Part shown: in pieces, positions 36,487 through 45,727 of the stretch
Layout: every line of letters begins with the position of its first letter
Numbering within the stretch: the first letter of the stretch is position 1
From: an uncultured Fretibacterium sp.
GTDB lineage: Bacteria; Synergistota; Synergistia; Synergistales; Aminobacteriaceae
Reading direction: 5' to 3'
NCBI RefSeq assembly: GCF_963548695.1
Contig: NZ_CAUUWA010000011.1
Coordinates: 1 to 53,962 of the forward strand
Length of the DNA: 53,962 nucleotides
Made by a program: the position numbers and the translations under genes
The notes under the pieces: generated by a model
The model's input: the letters and a program-made list of their open reading frames with translations, nothing else
Database searches by the model: none
Told to the model about the DNA's origin: nothing

Positions 36487-37305
36487 ATGCCGAGTGCGGA
36501 GGTCCTCAGCTGGGTTCGGACGCGGTTCATGCCCCATATCTGGTGCCCGGGGTGCGGGCACGGCATCATCATGCACTCCCTGATCCGGGCGCTTGTCGCA
36601 CTGAAGAAGGAGAAGTCCAACACGGTGCTGGCCTCGGGGATCGGCTGTTCCAGCCGCATGGCGGGCTACATCAACGCTTGCACGCTCCACTCCACCCACG
36701 GGCGCTCCCTGGCGTTCGCGACGGGGATCAAGCTGCACCGCCCGGAGCTCACCGTGGTGGACGTGATGGGGGACGGCGACTGCACGGCCATCGGGGGAAA
36801 CCATTTCATCCATGCCTGCCGGCGCAACATCGACATAACCGCCATCGTCATGAACAACAACATTTATGGCATGACCGGCGGACAGGCCAGCCCGACGACG
36901 CCCATTGGGGCCTGGGCCTCGACGACGCCCTACGGCGCCATCGACCCGGCATTCGACATCTGCAAACTGGCGGAGGGGGCGGGCGCCTCGTACGTGGCCC
37001 GGACGACCATCGCCAATCCCCGCCAGGCCGAGACGTACATCACGAACGGGATCAAAAAGAAGGGGTTCTCGGTCATCGAGGTGGTGACCCACTGCCACAC
37101 CCAGTTCGGCCGCAAGAACGACCGCAGGCTCCCCATCGAGAACTACAATTTTTTCAAGGAGGCCTCCGTACCCCTGGCCAAGGCCCGGACGATGAGCCCC
37201 GAGGAGCTGGCGGGCAGGATCGTCTGCGGCGAGTTCGTCAACAAGGACGTCCCGGAGTATACGGAGCGGTACCGGAAGTTGGCCATCGATAAGGCAAGGG
37301 GGTAG
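36487..37305 (+). CDS. korB: 2-oxoacid:ferredoxin oxidoreductase beta subunit (TPP-binding)
   Basis: The protein has 272 residues. The Cys motif near the start (WCPGCGHGII) and the TPP-pyrophosphate motif GDGDCTAIGGNHFIHACRRN, ending in VMNNNIYGMTGGQ, are intact. ASGIGCSSRMAGYINACTLH and HGRSLAFATGIKL complete the family pattern. It binds the cofactor and the proximal electron acceptor. It is preceded by korA and followed 5 bases later by korC. Confidence 0.96.
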   Translation: MPSAEVLSWVRTRFMPHIWCPGCGHGIIMHSLIRALVALKKEKSNTVLASGIGCSSRMAGYINACTLHSTHGRSLAFATGIKLHRPELTVVDVMGDGDCTAIGGNHFIHACRRNIDITAIVMNNNIYGMTGGQASPTTPIGAWASTTPYGAIDPAFDICKLAEGAGASYVARTTIANPRQAETYITNGIKKKGFSVIEVVTHCHTQFGRKNDRRLPIENYNFFKEASVPLAKARTMSPEELAGRIVCGEFVNKDVPEYTERYRKLAIDKARG

Positions 37306-37310
37306 GGGAC

Positions 37311-37934
37311 ATGGCGGCGGAGAGGTTTGAAATTCGCATCGCCGGATCCGGCGGACAGGGGGTCATTTTGGCCACGGAGCTGATCGGCCAGGCCATTACG
37401 CACTACGAGCCGGAGCTTTACGTCGTCCAGTCCCAGGCTTACGGACCCGAGGCAAGGGGCGGAAAGTCCAAGGCCGAGGTCGTCATATCGTCCGAGCCCA
37501 TCGACTACCCCAAGGTGATCGCCCCCAGCCTCCAGGTCATCCTGACCCAGGCTGCCGCGGACGAGTTTGCCGCCGATACCAAGCCCGGAGGACGAATTGT
37601 TTACGACGATTTCTTCGTCACGGACCTTCCGGGCGTGCGCATAGGGGATTATGGCGGCGGTAGCGTCGAGAGCACTCAGACGCGCATCGACGCCCGCATC
37701 TACGTGCTGCCCATCGTCAGGACGGCCCGGGAGGAGCTGGGACGGGAGATCGTCACGAACATGGTGGCCCTGGGCTGCGTCGGGCGGGTCCTGGAGCTGG
37801 AAAAAATCGCCTCCCCCGATTCCCTGCGCAAGGTGGTCGCGGTGCACTTCCCCGTGCAGAAGATCGCGGACCTCAACCTCCGGGCATTCGACGCGGGATA
37901 CGAGGTTTTGAAGCAGACGCCCCTGCCCGACTGA
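37311..37934 (+). CDS. korC: 2-oxoacid:ferredoxin oxidoreductase gamma subunit
   Basis: The protein has 207 residues, the usual size. The N-terminal signature IRIAGSGGQGVILATELIGQ is intact, followed by SQAYGPEARGGKSKAEVVIS. The gamma subunit contributes to CoA binding. It is the last gene of the operon, ending at a strong terminator 52 bases on. Confidence 0.94.
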   Translation: MAAERFEIRIAGSGGQGVILATELIGQAITHYEPELYVVQSQAYGPEARGGKSKAEVVISSEPIDYPKVIAPSLQVILTQAAADEFAADTKPGGRIVYDDFFVTDLPGVRIGDYGGGSVESTQTRIDARIYVLPIVRTAREELGREIVTNMVALGCVGRVLELEKIASPDSLRKVVAVHFPVQKIADLNLRAFDAGYEVLKQTPLPD

Positions 37935-37985
37935 TTCCTCACTTCCAGGGCCCCGAGGTTCCGACGAGGAAAGCCGGGAACGGGC

Positions 37986-38023
37986 AAAAAAAGACGGGCG
38001 CCTTTTAGGCGCCCGTCTTTTTT
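37986..38023. terminator. Bidirectional terminator between korC and the macroglobulin gene
   Basis: A perfect 10-bp stem GACGGGCGCC/GGCGCCCGTC (37993-38002 with 38008-38017, loop TTTTA) is flanked by a run of A on the left and T on the right, so it can act for both converging genes. Confidence 0.9.
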
Positions 38024-38061
38024 GTCCTTACGAAGAGGTCCGGAATCGGGCCCGCCGACGG

Positions 38062-41000
38062 TCACTCGATGACGAGCGGGGGGGGCGTCTCGCCGATAAA
38101 GCGGATCTCGGGGTCGTACATTCCCTCGGCCGAGATGGGCGGCACGGCGAAGGTCCCCTTCGTTACCGCCCGGACCCGGAAGCGATACGTCGCCGCCTGC
38201 GAGAGCCGATCGGCGAAGAGCAGCAGGCGATCGTCCCTGACGTCGCTGCGGAACAGGCTCGCCTCCTCGCCCTCGTCCGAGAGCCTCGGGTTCTCTATCT
38301 CCAGCCCTGCGGGGAGTAGGCAGGAGAGGGCCAGGTTGCTTACGGGGAGGGAGGGCACGAGGGTCAGGACAACCTGGACCCTCATCCCCTGAGGCACGGG
38401 CCTGGATGGGTCGAGCTTGTTTCCCTTCTCGTCGAGCCAGGTACTGGTAACCTTCAGCCCCCGGCTCTCGGGCTTGGGCCGACCGACAGGGTATCCGAGA
38501 AGCGTCCAGCTGTAGTAGCCGCTGCCCGTCCCATTAATGGAGAGCACGAGGCCGGACTCCGGCAGATCGGACATGGGGACCGAGGCGGAGCTTCCGCTCC
38601 GGAACGAAAGCAGCTCCTTCTTTTCCGCGTCGAGCAAGGCGCCCTCGAGCTGGGCCTTCTCGGTCCCGACCTTCAGGCTGTATCGGCCAAGCGCCATCAG
38701 GACCGCGGCATTATCCTGCGTACTGTACCAGCGGTTCTCCATTCCCGCCTTCAGAAGCCGTGCCGCCAGCTGCACCGCCTCCGAGGCGCCGGGCTCGACC
38801 TCCATCCAGAGCGAGAGCAGCTGAGCGTCGTTGCGGACGTCGGACTCGAGAGTCCTGTAGCGGGACTCGGCCGGAGCCGAACCGCCCTTGAGCCCCAGAG
38901 CGCGCAGCGCGTCCGGCCGGCCCTCGGTCAGGGCTGCAGCCCCGGCGAGCCAGATGGCGCCGGACGGCCACATGTTCGTCTGATTCTCCTTCAGGTACTC
39001 GATCCAGCCGAGCGGCTTTTCTCCGCTGAGGGCAAGGACGTAGGTTCCGTAAGCCTTCGTGGTGAAGTCATCTTTCTCCGCGGACGGGTACCGGTTGTCG
39101 GGCAGGGACGCCAGGTACTCCTTCAGCCAGTTCATCGCTCCCCGAAGCATTTCCTCGGGATAGGGCACCCCCGCCTTGCGGGCCTCCACCAGGAAGTGCG
39201 TCGCGTGGACGCTGCCCCACGCGTAGGTGGACGTGCCGCCGGGCCACATCGTAAAGGACCCGTCGTAGAGCTGCATGGACTGTATCCGCGCTATCGCCGA
39301 ATCGGTCTTCTCCTTCACCGAGCGGCTGTCTACCAGGAGCGGATCGACCTTCGCCACGGCCTCCGGCAGGATCAGGAAGGGCCATGCGCTGGAGAGGGTC
39401 TGCTCCAGGCAGCCGTAGGGATAGTTCAGCAGATAGGTGACGGCCCGGGTCAGGTCCACGGCCGGGGAGTCCGACAAGGTCAGGCTGCCCAGCAGGTCGC
39501 CGGCAAAGTCCTTTTTCGGGATGTCGATGCGCGTCTCCCCCGCCTTGAAGGTCCCGGACCCCGACCTCGAGACGATGGGCCAGGGCGAACGGACGGGCAA
39601 CTCGATCTCCTGATCGAAGCTCTTCTGATCGAAGCTCTTCTCCGCCCCATCCTCGGTCCAGGAGGTCCGAACGGTCCACGTCGCGGTTCCGGGTTCGAGC
39701 GCCTTCACGGTCGTCCCCCATCGGACGGAGCTCTTCGGCCCAATCGCCAGGGTCGTCGCGGATTCATCGGGTTTCAGGCCGCCCTGCACGAGGATCTCGA
39801 CCTTGACGTCGCGGCTTTCCTCCGAGGTGTTGAACACGGTCACGGGGGCGTTGAAGACGTCGCCGGGGGCGGCGAAACGCGGCAGGTCCGCCTCCGTCAC
39901 CACGCTGCGGGCGATCTGGACCATCTGCTCCGCCATCCCGAACCGGTTGCCCGAGGCCGCCACGGCGAAGAGTTTTCCGCGCCCGCTGAACTCCGGCAGC
40001 GCGAGCTCCGTCCTCACGACGCCCGACTCGTCCGCCGAGAGGACTCCCTGGAAGAGGGAGAGGATCTTGAAACGTTGTGCGGTATCGGACCCCGCAAGGG
40101 CGGCTACGGCCGCTCCGCCTGCGGGATGCAGGAGCTCGGTGCCGCGGGACTCCACGGGGATGAGCAGGTCGTAGAGGTCGTACCCCTGAGAGCCGAGTTC
40201 CTTGAGCCCCCAGAAATGATTCAAGAGGTCCGGCGTTTTGTAACCCGTCAGCCCCAGGACGGCGTCGTCGACCAACGCCAGAGAGACCTCGGCTTTAGCC
40301 GGTTTCCCCTCCGCATCCCTGAGGGTCAGGGTCACCGGCAGCGCCGTTGCGGGCTCGGCTTTTTCCCTGGCCTCCAGGGAGACATCCAGACGATAGGGGG
40401 AGAGGTCCGCCTTCAGGCGCACGGCGCCGACGGCGCGGTGCGCGCCCCAGGCCTCCTCCTCGGCGACCGGGCGAATGAGCCATGCGGTGCACCAGGCGTT
40501 CGGCACCATCTCCGCGGTCACGGGGACCTCGACGACGGTCTCGGCCTTGTCGACCTTCACCACATTGCGGGAGATCAACCCGGCCCCCTCCACGCTGAAC
40601 AGCAGGAGCCCCTCGAAGGGTGAGCGCAGCGTCACCTTCGCCGTGTCCCCGACCCTGTAGAACTTCTTGTCCGTCTCGACCTCGACGCGGTCGAGCAGCT
40701 GAGAGCCGCCGCGGTCGGCATACGCGGGATCGTCCGCGTAGAATCGATACGAGGCCCGTGCCTTCTCATCCCCGTCGGAGACGCGAACCAGATAGGTTCC
40801 CCAGTGATCGGGCCTGAACGATACCGTCCCCAGGCCATCCTCGAGGGTGAGGGACTTCCTTGCGACCTCGGTCAGTTCCTCAGTGCTCTGCCAGCGCGTA
40901 TGGCCGTCCAGCGTCACCATGTTGTAGTTCCAGGTCACGCGGTAGAGCACCGCGGTCAGCTCGCCGGGATCTGCCGGGTCCTCCCTGGGGTCGATGGCCG

Positions 41001-43404
41001 CCACCTTGAAGTCCAGATCCTTCTTGACGGCCAATTCCCCCTCGGGCGCCGCAATCCCCAGAAGCCACGGGGTGGGGTAATAGGGGAGGGTCAGCGACCT
41101 GGATACCCACCGTCCGCCGTCCTCCTGCACCTCGGCCCTCAGGGTCAGGGCGATGGTCGAGGGCGCCGACCAATCGGCGTTGAGGCTCAGACTGAATTCC
41201 GCCTTTCCGGATTCGTCGAGCTTCGTCTCGTCGAACTCCCCGTCGCCGGCCGAGAAGGCCCGCGAGGGGTCCCCGAAGACATACCCCTTCCACCGGTCCC
41301 GGACGGGCGCGAAGTCGGAGGGCCTGGTCGTCCAGTAGACCTTTGCCGGCAGCCCCGCGCCGTCCACCCCAAAGAGGTAGCGCGCGTAGACGTCCATCTT
41401 CACGGTGTCCTCGTGGAGCAGGAACCTGGATTCCGTCTCGGCCTTCACCTCGATGCGCGGGGGGGCGAAATCCTCCACGTGGAAGTTCATCCTGGCCAGC
41501 GGATCGTCCTCCTTCCCGGGGACGACGAGGGAGAGCGTCCATAAGCCGGTCAGGGCGTTCGAGGGGAGGGAGAGCGTGAAGGGCGCGCCGCCCTCGTCGT
41601 TGAGGAGCGCCGTCTCCTGACGTACCTTGCGTCCCAGGGGGTCGCGGGCGACGAAGAGGACGGGGAACGCCTTTGGGGTCGAGATGTCGCTGTTGCGCAC
41701 CACGGCCTTGAACGGGGCCTCCTCACCGGTTCGGTAGATGTCACGGGGGGAGAAGAGGACCGCGTCGTAACCGGACCTCAGCCAGGGGCGTCCGGCCGTG
41801 TCGAAGGTCTCCTGGGAGAGCAGCCCCCTCGTCAGGCGAACGAAGGTGATGTCCTCGCCGCGGGTGACGACGGCCAGCTTTGGGGTCTCGTTCTCGCTCG
41901 TGCTCCAGGGCTCCTGCCTCTGGATCACGAGGAGCCCGTCCTTGTCGGTCTTTCCCTCGGCCAGAACCTGATTAGCGTCGCTGTAGACGCGCACCTCGGC
42001 GCCCTCGACGGGCTGGACCGAGGAGAGCGTGTTGGCCCAGAGCAGCATTCCGTCCTCCCAGACCCGCGCCACGAGTCCCAGGTCGCTCAGGTTGACGATC
42101 TGAGTCTCCTCGTCCCAATACTCCCCATCGGGATCGCGGACGGAGAGCAGAAACAATCCCCGTTTGCCCCCGCCGATCTCCTCCAGGGAGAGGGCACGTC
42201 GCACCTTTTCATTCAGGGGAAGCGAGAGGTCGAACTCGCTGCTGTGGACCCTTCTGGCCAGGTCCCTCTGGAACGAGTCGTAATCGCCGCGGACCACGTA
42301 GGGGATGTTGTTCTCGTAGAGCCTCCAGAGGTCCACCTGGAGTTTTTTGACGTTGACGAGGTCCAGGGGAATCCTTCCGTCCCCGATGGCCGCGAGGTAC
42401 ACCCCCGGGGCGGGCAGGGAGATCGAGGACTTCAGGTCGGGCATGATGACGGCCTGTTTGAATTCCTCCTCCAGCACGAGCCCGCCGTCCTTCGCGGGAA
42501 GCCCCTTGCGGAGGGTGACGATGAAACGGCTGCGCGGCTTGAAGTCCCCGTTTATGCTGAACCTGCCGCCGTACCTGTAGGAGAGCGTAAAGGGAACGGA
42601 CGGCTCGATGGCGATGAAATCCCTGGCCGCCTCGGTGTCCACGGCGAAGCTGCAGTTGACGACAATCGAGTCCTCGTCGGCACCAAGGCTCTCCACGACC
42701 AGAACCGGCTTGAGGGTCACCGTGGCGGAGTAATCCTCCGTCAGGCCGAGGTTCCCGCCCCCGGCGGTCAGGCCGGCGGCCAGATTGACGGTCAACTTCA
42801 GCGCCTTCGAGGCATCCGGAATGGAGAGCTGGACCCGGATCGTCTTGGACGGAAGCGCTCCGGCCAACGAGAAGGGGATCTTCTCGTCATCTTCGTCCAG
42901 GACGCTCAAAAATCCCTTTAGCCTGACAGGATCCACCGGCATGTTGAAGTCCAGGAGCAAGGCGGCCCTTCCGCCGCGTTCCCGCACCGCTCGGACGCCG
43001 TTCACGGAGGGGGAATCCGTCTGAAACCGAAACTCCCCGGTCCCTATCCTCCCGCCCTTGAGGGTCTTCAGGCCCTCGCGGATGGCGGCGACGTAGGAGG
43101 TCCCCGCGTCGAGAGGCGCCAGGAGTCGGGCCCTGAAGGTACGGGGGTTCTGCCACTTTCCCTCCGCCTGAATCGCCGGCGTCACGGTAAAGGGGAAGTC
43201 CTCCGGTCCGACCGTCTTGTCGACGTCCCCGGCGGATACCATGACGTCCTTGAAGACGATGCGGAAGGAGACGTTCTCCGAGACCCTCCCCGTGGGGGCG
43301 AAACTCTGAATCCCTGCGGGCAGTGCACCCTCTCCCGGATACGCACTCCATGAGAACAGAGCCAACAAAAACAGCAGCCCAAGAAATCTTTTCTGCACTG
43401 ACAT
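38062..43404 (-). CDS. Alpha-2-macroglobulin family protein with intact thioester
   Basis: The protein has 1780 residues. The N-terminal signal peptide (about 1-28, FLGLLFLLALFSWSAYPGEG) has no lipobox Cys, so the protein is secreted or periplasmic rather than lipid-anchored like many bacterial homologues. The MG domain chain follows (macroglobulin-like beta domains), the bait region near residues 1000-1100, and then the thioester site: YPYGCLEQT with Cys1332 and Gln1335. After it comes the alpha-helical thioester domain (LYDGSFTMWPGGTSTYAWGS) and a C-terminal receptor-binding-like region. Bacterial homologues trap proteases in the periplasm and often pair with the peptidoglycan enzyme PbpC; no pbpC is adjacent here. 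A 15-bp tandem duplication (39611-39640) gives SFDQK repeated as SFDQE. Confidence 0.92.
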   Translation of the reverse strand: MSVQKRFLGLLFLLALFSWSAYPGEGALPAGIQSFAPTGRVSENVSFRIVFKDVMVSAGDVDKTVGPEDFPFTVTPAIQAEGKWQNPRTFRARLLAPLDAGTSYVAAIREGLKTLKGGRIGTGEFRFQTDSPSVNGVRAVRERGGRAALLLDFNMPVDPVRLKGFLSVLDEDDEKIPFSLAGALPSKTIRVQLSIPDASKALKLTVNLAAGLTAGGGNLGLTEDYSATVTLKPVLVVESLGADEDSIVVNCSFAVDTEAARDFIAIEPSVPFTLSYRYGGRFSINGDFKPRSRFIVTLRKGLPAKDGGLVLEEEFKQAVIMPDLKSSISLPAPGVYLAAIGDGRIPLDLVNVKKLQVDLWRLYENNIPYVVRGDYDSFQRDLARRVHSSEFDLSLPLNEKVRRALSLEEIGGGKRGLFLLSVRDPDGEYWDEETQIVNLSDLGLVARVWEDGMLLWANTLSSVQPVEGAEVRVYSDANQVLAEGKTDKDGLLVIQRQEPWSTSENETPKLAVVTRGEDITFVRLTRGLLSQETFDTAGRPWLRSGYDAVLFSPRDIYRTGEEAPFKAVVRNSDISTPKAFPVLFVARDPLGRKVRQETALLNDEGGAPFTLSLPSNALTGLWTLSLVVPGKEDDPLARMNFHVEDFAPPRIEVKAETESRFLLHEDTVKMDVYARYLFGVDGAGLPAKVYWTTRPSDFAPVRDRWKGYVFGDPSRAFSAGDGEFDETKLDESGKAEFSLSLNADWSAPSTIALTLRAEVQEDGGRWVSRSLTLPYYPTPWLLGIAAPEGELAVKKDLDFKVAAIDPREDPADPGELTAVLYRVTWNYNMVTLDGHTRWQSTEELTEVARKSLTLEDGLGTVSFRPDHWGTYLVRVSDGDEKARASYRFYADDPAYADRGGSQLLDRVEVETDKKFYRVGDTAKVTLRSPFEGLLLFSVEGAGLISRNVVKVDKAETVVEVPVTAEMVPNAWCTAWLIRPVAEEEAWGAHRAVGAVRLKADLSPYRLDVSLEAREKAEPATALPVTLTLRDAEGKPAKAEVSLALVDDAVLGLTGYKTPDLLNHFWGLKELGSQGYDLYDLLIPVESRGTELLHPAGGAAVAALAGSDTAQRFKILSLFQGVLSADESGVVRTELALPEFSGRGKLFAVAASGNRFGMAEQMVQIARSVVTEADLPRFAAPGDVFNAPVTVFNTSEESRDVKVEILVQGGLKPDESATTLAIGPKSSVRWGTTVKALEPGTATWTVRTSWTEDGAEKSFDQKSFDQEIELPVRSPWPIVSRSGSGTFKAGETRIDIPKKDFAGDLLGSLTLSDSPAVDLTRAVTYLLNYPYGCLEQTLSSAWPFLILPEAVAKVDPLLVDSRSVKEKTDSAIARIQSMQLYDGSFTMWPGGTSTYAWGSVHATHFLVEARKAGVPYPEEMLRGAMNWLKEYLASLPDNRYPSAEKDDFTTKAYGTYVLALSGEKPLGWIEYLKENQTNMWPSGAIWLAGAAALTEGRPDALRALGLKGGSAPAESRYRTLESDVRNDAQLLSLWMEVEPGASEAVQLAARLLKAGMENRWYSTQDNAAVLMALGRYSLKVGTEKAQLEGALLDAEKKELLSFRSGSSASVPMSDLPESGLVLSINGTGSGYYSWTLLGYPVGRPKPESRGLKVTSTWLDEKGNKLDPSRPVPQGMRVQVVLTLVPSLPVSNLALSCLLPAGLEIENPRLSDEGEEASLFRSDVRDDRLLLFADRLSQAATYRFRVRAVTKGTFAVPPISAEGMYDPEIRFIGETPPPLVIE

Positions 43405-43673
43405 CCTCCTCCTTGAATAACCTTAAACAACAAACAACGAATGAGCTTAAAGTGACCGACCCGGCAGGACATATCCCGCTTCTTCCGCAAATCGATTATA
43501 TCCTATGGAGAGCACGAGGAAGAGTGTTCGCTGGGGGTGGTCTTTGGGGGTGGGAAAGAGGTGGGATACGAAAATGGGGGAAAAACCGAGTCCCCTCTTT
43601 CGGGCTTCGCGTGTACAATAGCCAGTGTCCATTATGCGAGGTTGCCGGGGCCAGGCAGGGGAGGGAGCGTTCG

Positions 43674-44579
43674 ATGGAGGGACCGGAGGGAATGGATGGG
43701 ATGGGTGACATCAAGCAGTTCGTGATCGTGACGGGCATGTCCGGTGCCGGCAAGACGACGGCCCTCAAGGTCCTCGAGGACCTTGGCTTTTTTGCTATAG
43801 ACAATATCCCCCCCGGTCTGCTGCCGCAGCTCTTCAATCTGCTGGCGGGACACCGCGCCGCCAGCCAAACGGGGGTCGCGGCGACGATAGATATCCGGAA
43901 CGTCGAGCGGCCGGATGATTTTCTGGAGGTCGTCGACGACATCCGAAGCGTGATGCCGCGGGTTCGGATCATCTTTCTGGATACGTCCGACGAGGCCCTG
44001 ATCCGCCGGTTCGAGCAGACTCGGCGCCGTCACCCCCTGGGGGGCAGCCTCTCCGTGCAGGAGGGGATCCGAAGGGAGCGCGCCCTTCTGGCCCCCATAC
44101 GGGAGCGGGCCGACGTCGTGATCGACACCTCCCTCCTGGACCCCCAGCAGCACCGGCAGCGCCTGCTCCAGGAGTTCCTGGGGGACGTCGAAAACGGCAT
44201 GTCCCTGATCCTCAGCTCCTTCGGCTTCAAATACGGGGTTCCCCAGGACAGCAACTACGTCCTCGACGTGCGCCTCCTCCCCAATCCCTTCTACGTCCCG
44301 GAGCTCAAGCCCCTCACGGGGACGGACCCCGCCGTCCAGGAATACCTCCTGTCCTTTCCCGAGACTGCGGAGTTCCTGGAGCAGAGCGGCCGCTTTCTGG
44401 ACTTCCTCGTCCCCCGCTACCTGGAGACGGGCAAGATGCAGCTGCACGTCGCCATCGGCTGCACGGGCGGCCAGCATCGTTCGGTTGCCGTCGCGGAGTG
44501 GCTTTATCGCCGTTACGAAAAACTGCGCGGCGGGGTCGCCATCATCCACAGGGACAGGGCGCGGGTACAGCCATGGTGA
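43674..44579 (+). CDS. rapZ: RNase adapter / nucleotide-binding protein RapZ (YvcJ)
   Basis: The protein has 301 residues from the ATG at 43674, preceded by GGGGAGGG; an upstream open extension to 43323 is not conserved, and the ATG at 43704 is an alternative start. The Walker A motif GMSGAGKTTALKVLEDLGF and the IDNIPPGLLPQL stretch define the family. The C-terminal half includes FGFKYGVPQDSNYVLDVRLL, PNPFYVPELKPLTG, and IGCTGGQHRSVAVAEWL near the end. In Gram-negative bacteria RapZ controls small-RNA turnover for glucosamine-6-phosphate synthesis; in Firmicutes the YvcJ homologue has GTPase activity. It overlaps yvcK by 7 bases. Confidence 0.95.
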   Translation: MEGPEGMDGMGDIKQFVIVTGMSGAGKTTALKVLEDLGFFAIDNIPPGLLPQLFNLLAGHRAASQTGVAATIDIRNVERPDDFLEVVDDIRSVMPRVRIIFLDTSDEALIRRFEQTRRRHPLGGSLSVQEGIRRERALLAPIRERADVVIDTSLLDPQQHRQRLLQEFLGDVENGMSLILSSFGFKYGVPQDSNYVLDVRLLPNPFYVPELKPLTGTDPAVQEYLLSFPETAEFLEQSGRFLDFLVPRYLETGKMQLHVAIGCTGGQHRSVAVAEWLYRRYEKLRGGVAIIHRDRARVQPW

Positions 44580-45727
44580 TCGAATGGGCACTGAGCTTCG
44601 CCCTGGGCTTATTCACGGCGTTCTTCCTCATGGTGGTGTTCGGCATCCGTCCGTTCCGCGGCAGGCGCGTCCGGGCCGAGGACCCGTTCAAGGGGGCCAT
44701 CGAGCGGCGTCTGTCCTCGGGGCCCTTCATCGTGGCCGTCGGCGGGGGGACGGGGCTCTCCACGCTGCTGAAGGGGATGAAGGCCTTCACCCGCAACATC
44801 ACGGCGGTCGTGGCCGTGACGGACGAGGGGGGGAGCTCCGGGCGTCTGCGTACCGAGTGGGGGGTTCTGCCGCCCGGGGACGTGCGGAACTGCATGGTCG
44901 CCCTCGCGGAGAACGACAACTCGCTCAAACAGCTGCTGGATTTCCGATTCGACCGCGGGGAGCTCGCCGGGCACAGCCTGGGAAATTTGCTGCTTCTGGC
45001 CGTCTCGGAGCTCTGCGGCGACTTCAGAGTCGCGGTCGAGCAGATGAATCACCTTCTGGCCATCCGGGGCAGGGTCCTGCCGGTCACCACCGAGCCCATC
45101 TCCCTTGCGGGGACGACGAAGGATGGAACGAAGGTACGGGGAGAGCTCGAGATATCGCGAAACGGCCGAAAAATCAAGGAGATCTGGCTCGAGCCCCAGA
45201 ATGCCCGCCCCCTCGCCGAGGTGCTCCAGGCGGTGGATGGGGCGGAGATGATCCTGCTGGGGCCGGGGAGCCTCTTCACCAGCGTCATCCCCAACCTTCT
45301 CCTGCCGGACTTCTCGAGGAGGCTCTGCGCCTCCCCGGCTCCGAAGGTGTACGTCTGCAACCTGATGACCCAGCCCGAGGAGACGGAGGGCATGAACATC
45401 CTCCAGCACCTCGAGTGGGTCTCCGCAGCGCTGGGAAAGGTGCCCGAATTCATCGTCGTCAACAGCGAGCCCATACCGGACGACATCGTCGCGGCCTACG
45501 GCCGGGACGGGGCGGCACCGCTCCATCTGAACCGTCATCAGAGGGAGGAACTGCGCCGGCTGGGCTGTACCTGCATCGAGGTCCCCATGGTGCGCATCAC
45601 GGAGGCGCGGCTCCTGCGTCACGACTCCCAGAAGCTGGCGGCGGTCCTCTTCCGGCTTTATCGGGATCTGGATTTATCAGGACCTGGATATCCGAATCGG
45701 GGATCCGACCTGGAGGGGCTGACTTGA
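44573..45727 (+). CDS. yvcK: Gluconeogenesis factor YvcK / CofD-like protein
   Basis: The protein has 384 residues from the ATG at 44573 overlapping rapZ. An N-terminal helix (VIEWALSFALGLFTAFFLMVVFG) anchors it in the membrane, unusual compared with B. subtilis YvcK, which lacks such a helix. The nucleotide-binding region is VAVGGGTGLSTLLKGMK, followed by VAVTDEGGSSGRLRTEWGVL and PPGDVRNCMVALAE. YvcK binds UDP-sugars and supports cell-wall synthesis and growth on gluconeogenic carbon. It lies between rapZ and whiA, the conserved order. Confidence 0.94.
   Translation: MVIEWALSFALGLFTAFFLMVVFGIRPFRGRRVRAEDPFKGAIERRLSSGPFIVAVGGGTGLSTLLKGMKAFTRNITAVVAVTDEGGSSGRLRTEWGVLPPGDVRNCMVALAENDNSLKQLLDFRFDRGELAGHSLGNLLLLAVSELCGDFRVAVEQMNHLLAIRGRVLPVTTEPISLAGTTKDGTKVRGELEISRNGRKIKEIWLEPQNARPLAEVLQAVDGAEMILLGPGSLFTSVIPNLLLPDFSRRLCASPAPKVYVCNLMTQPEETEGMNILQHLEWVSAALGKVPEFIVVNSEPIPDDIVAAYGRDGAAPLHLNRHQREELRRLGCTCIEVPMVRITEARLLRHDSQKLAAVLFRLYRDLDLSGPGYPNRGSDLEGLT

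Noticed and set aside
43323..43673. Upstream extension of rapZ
   Set aside because: No similarity; the RapZ family begins near the MGDIKQFVIVTG segment.
44485..45723. Long upstream extension of the whiA frame
   Set aside because: It overlaps rapZ and yvcK in another frame; the conserved WhiA protein starts at 45724.
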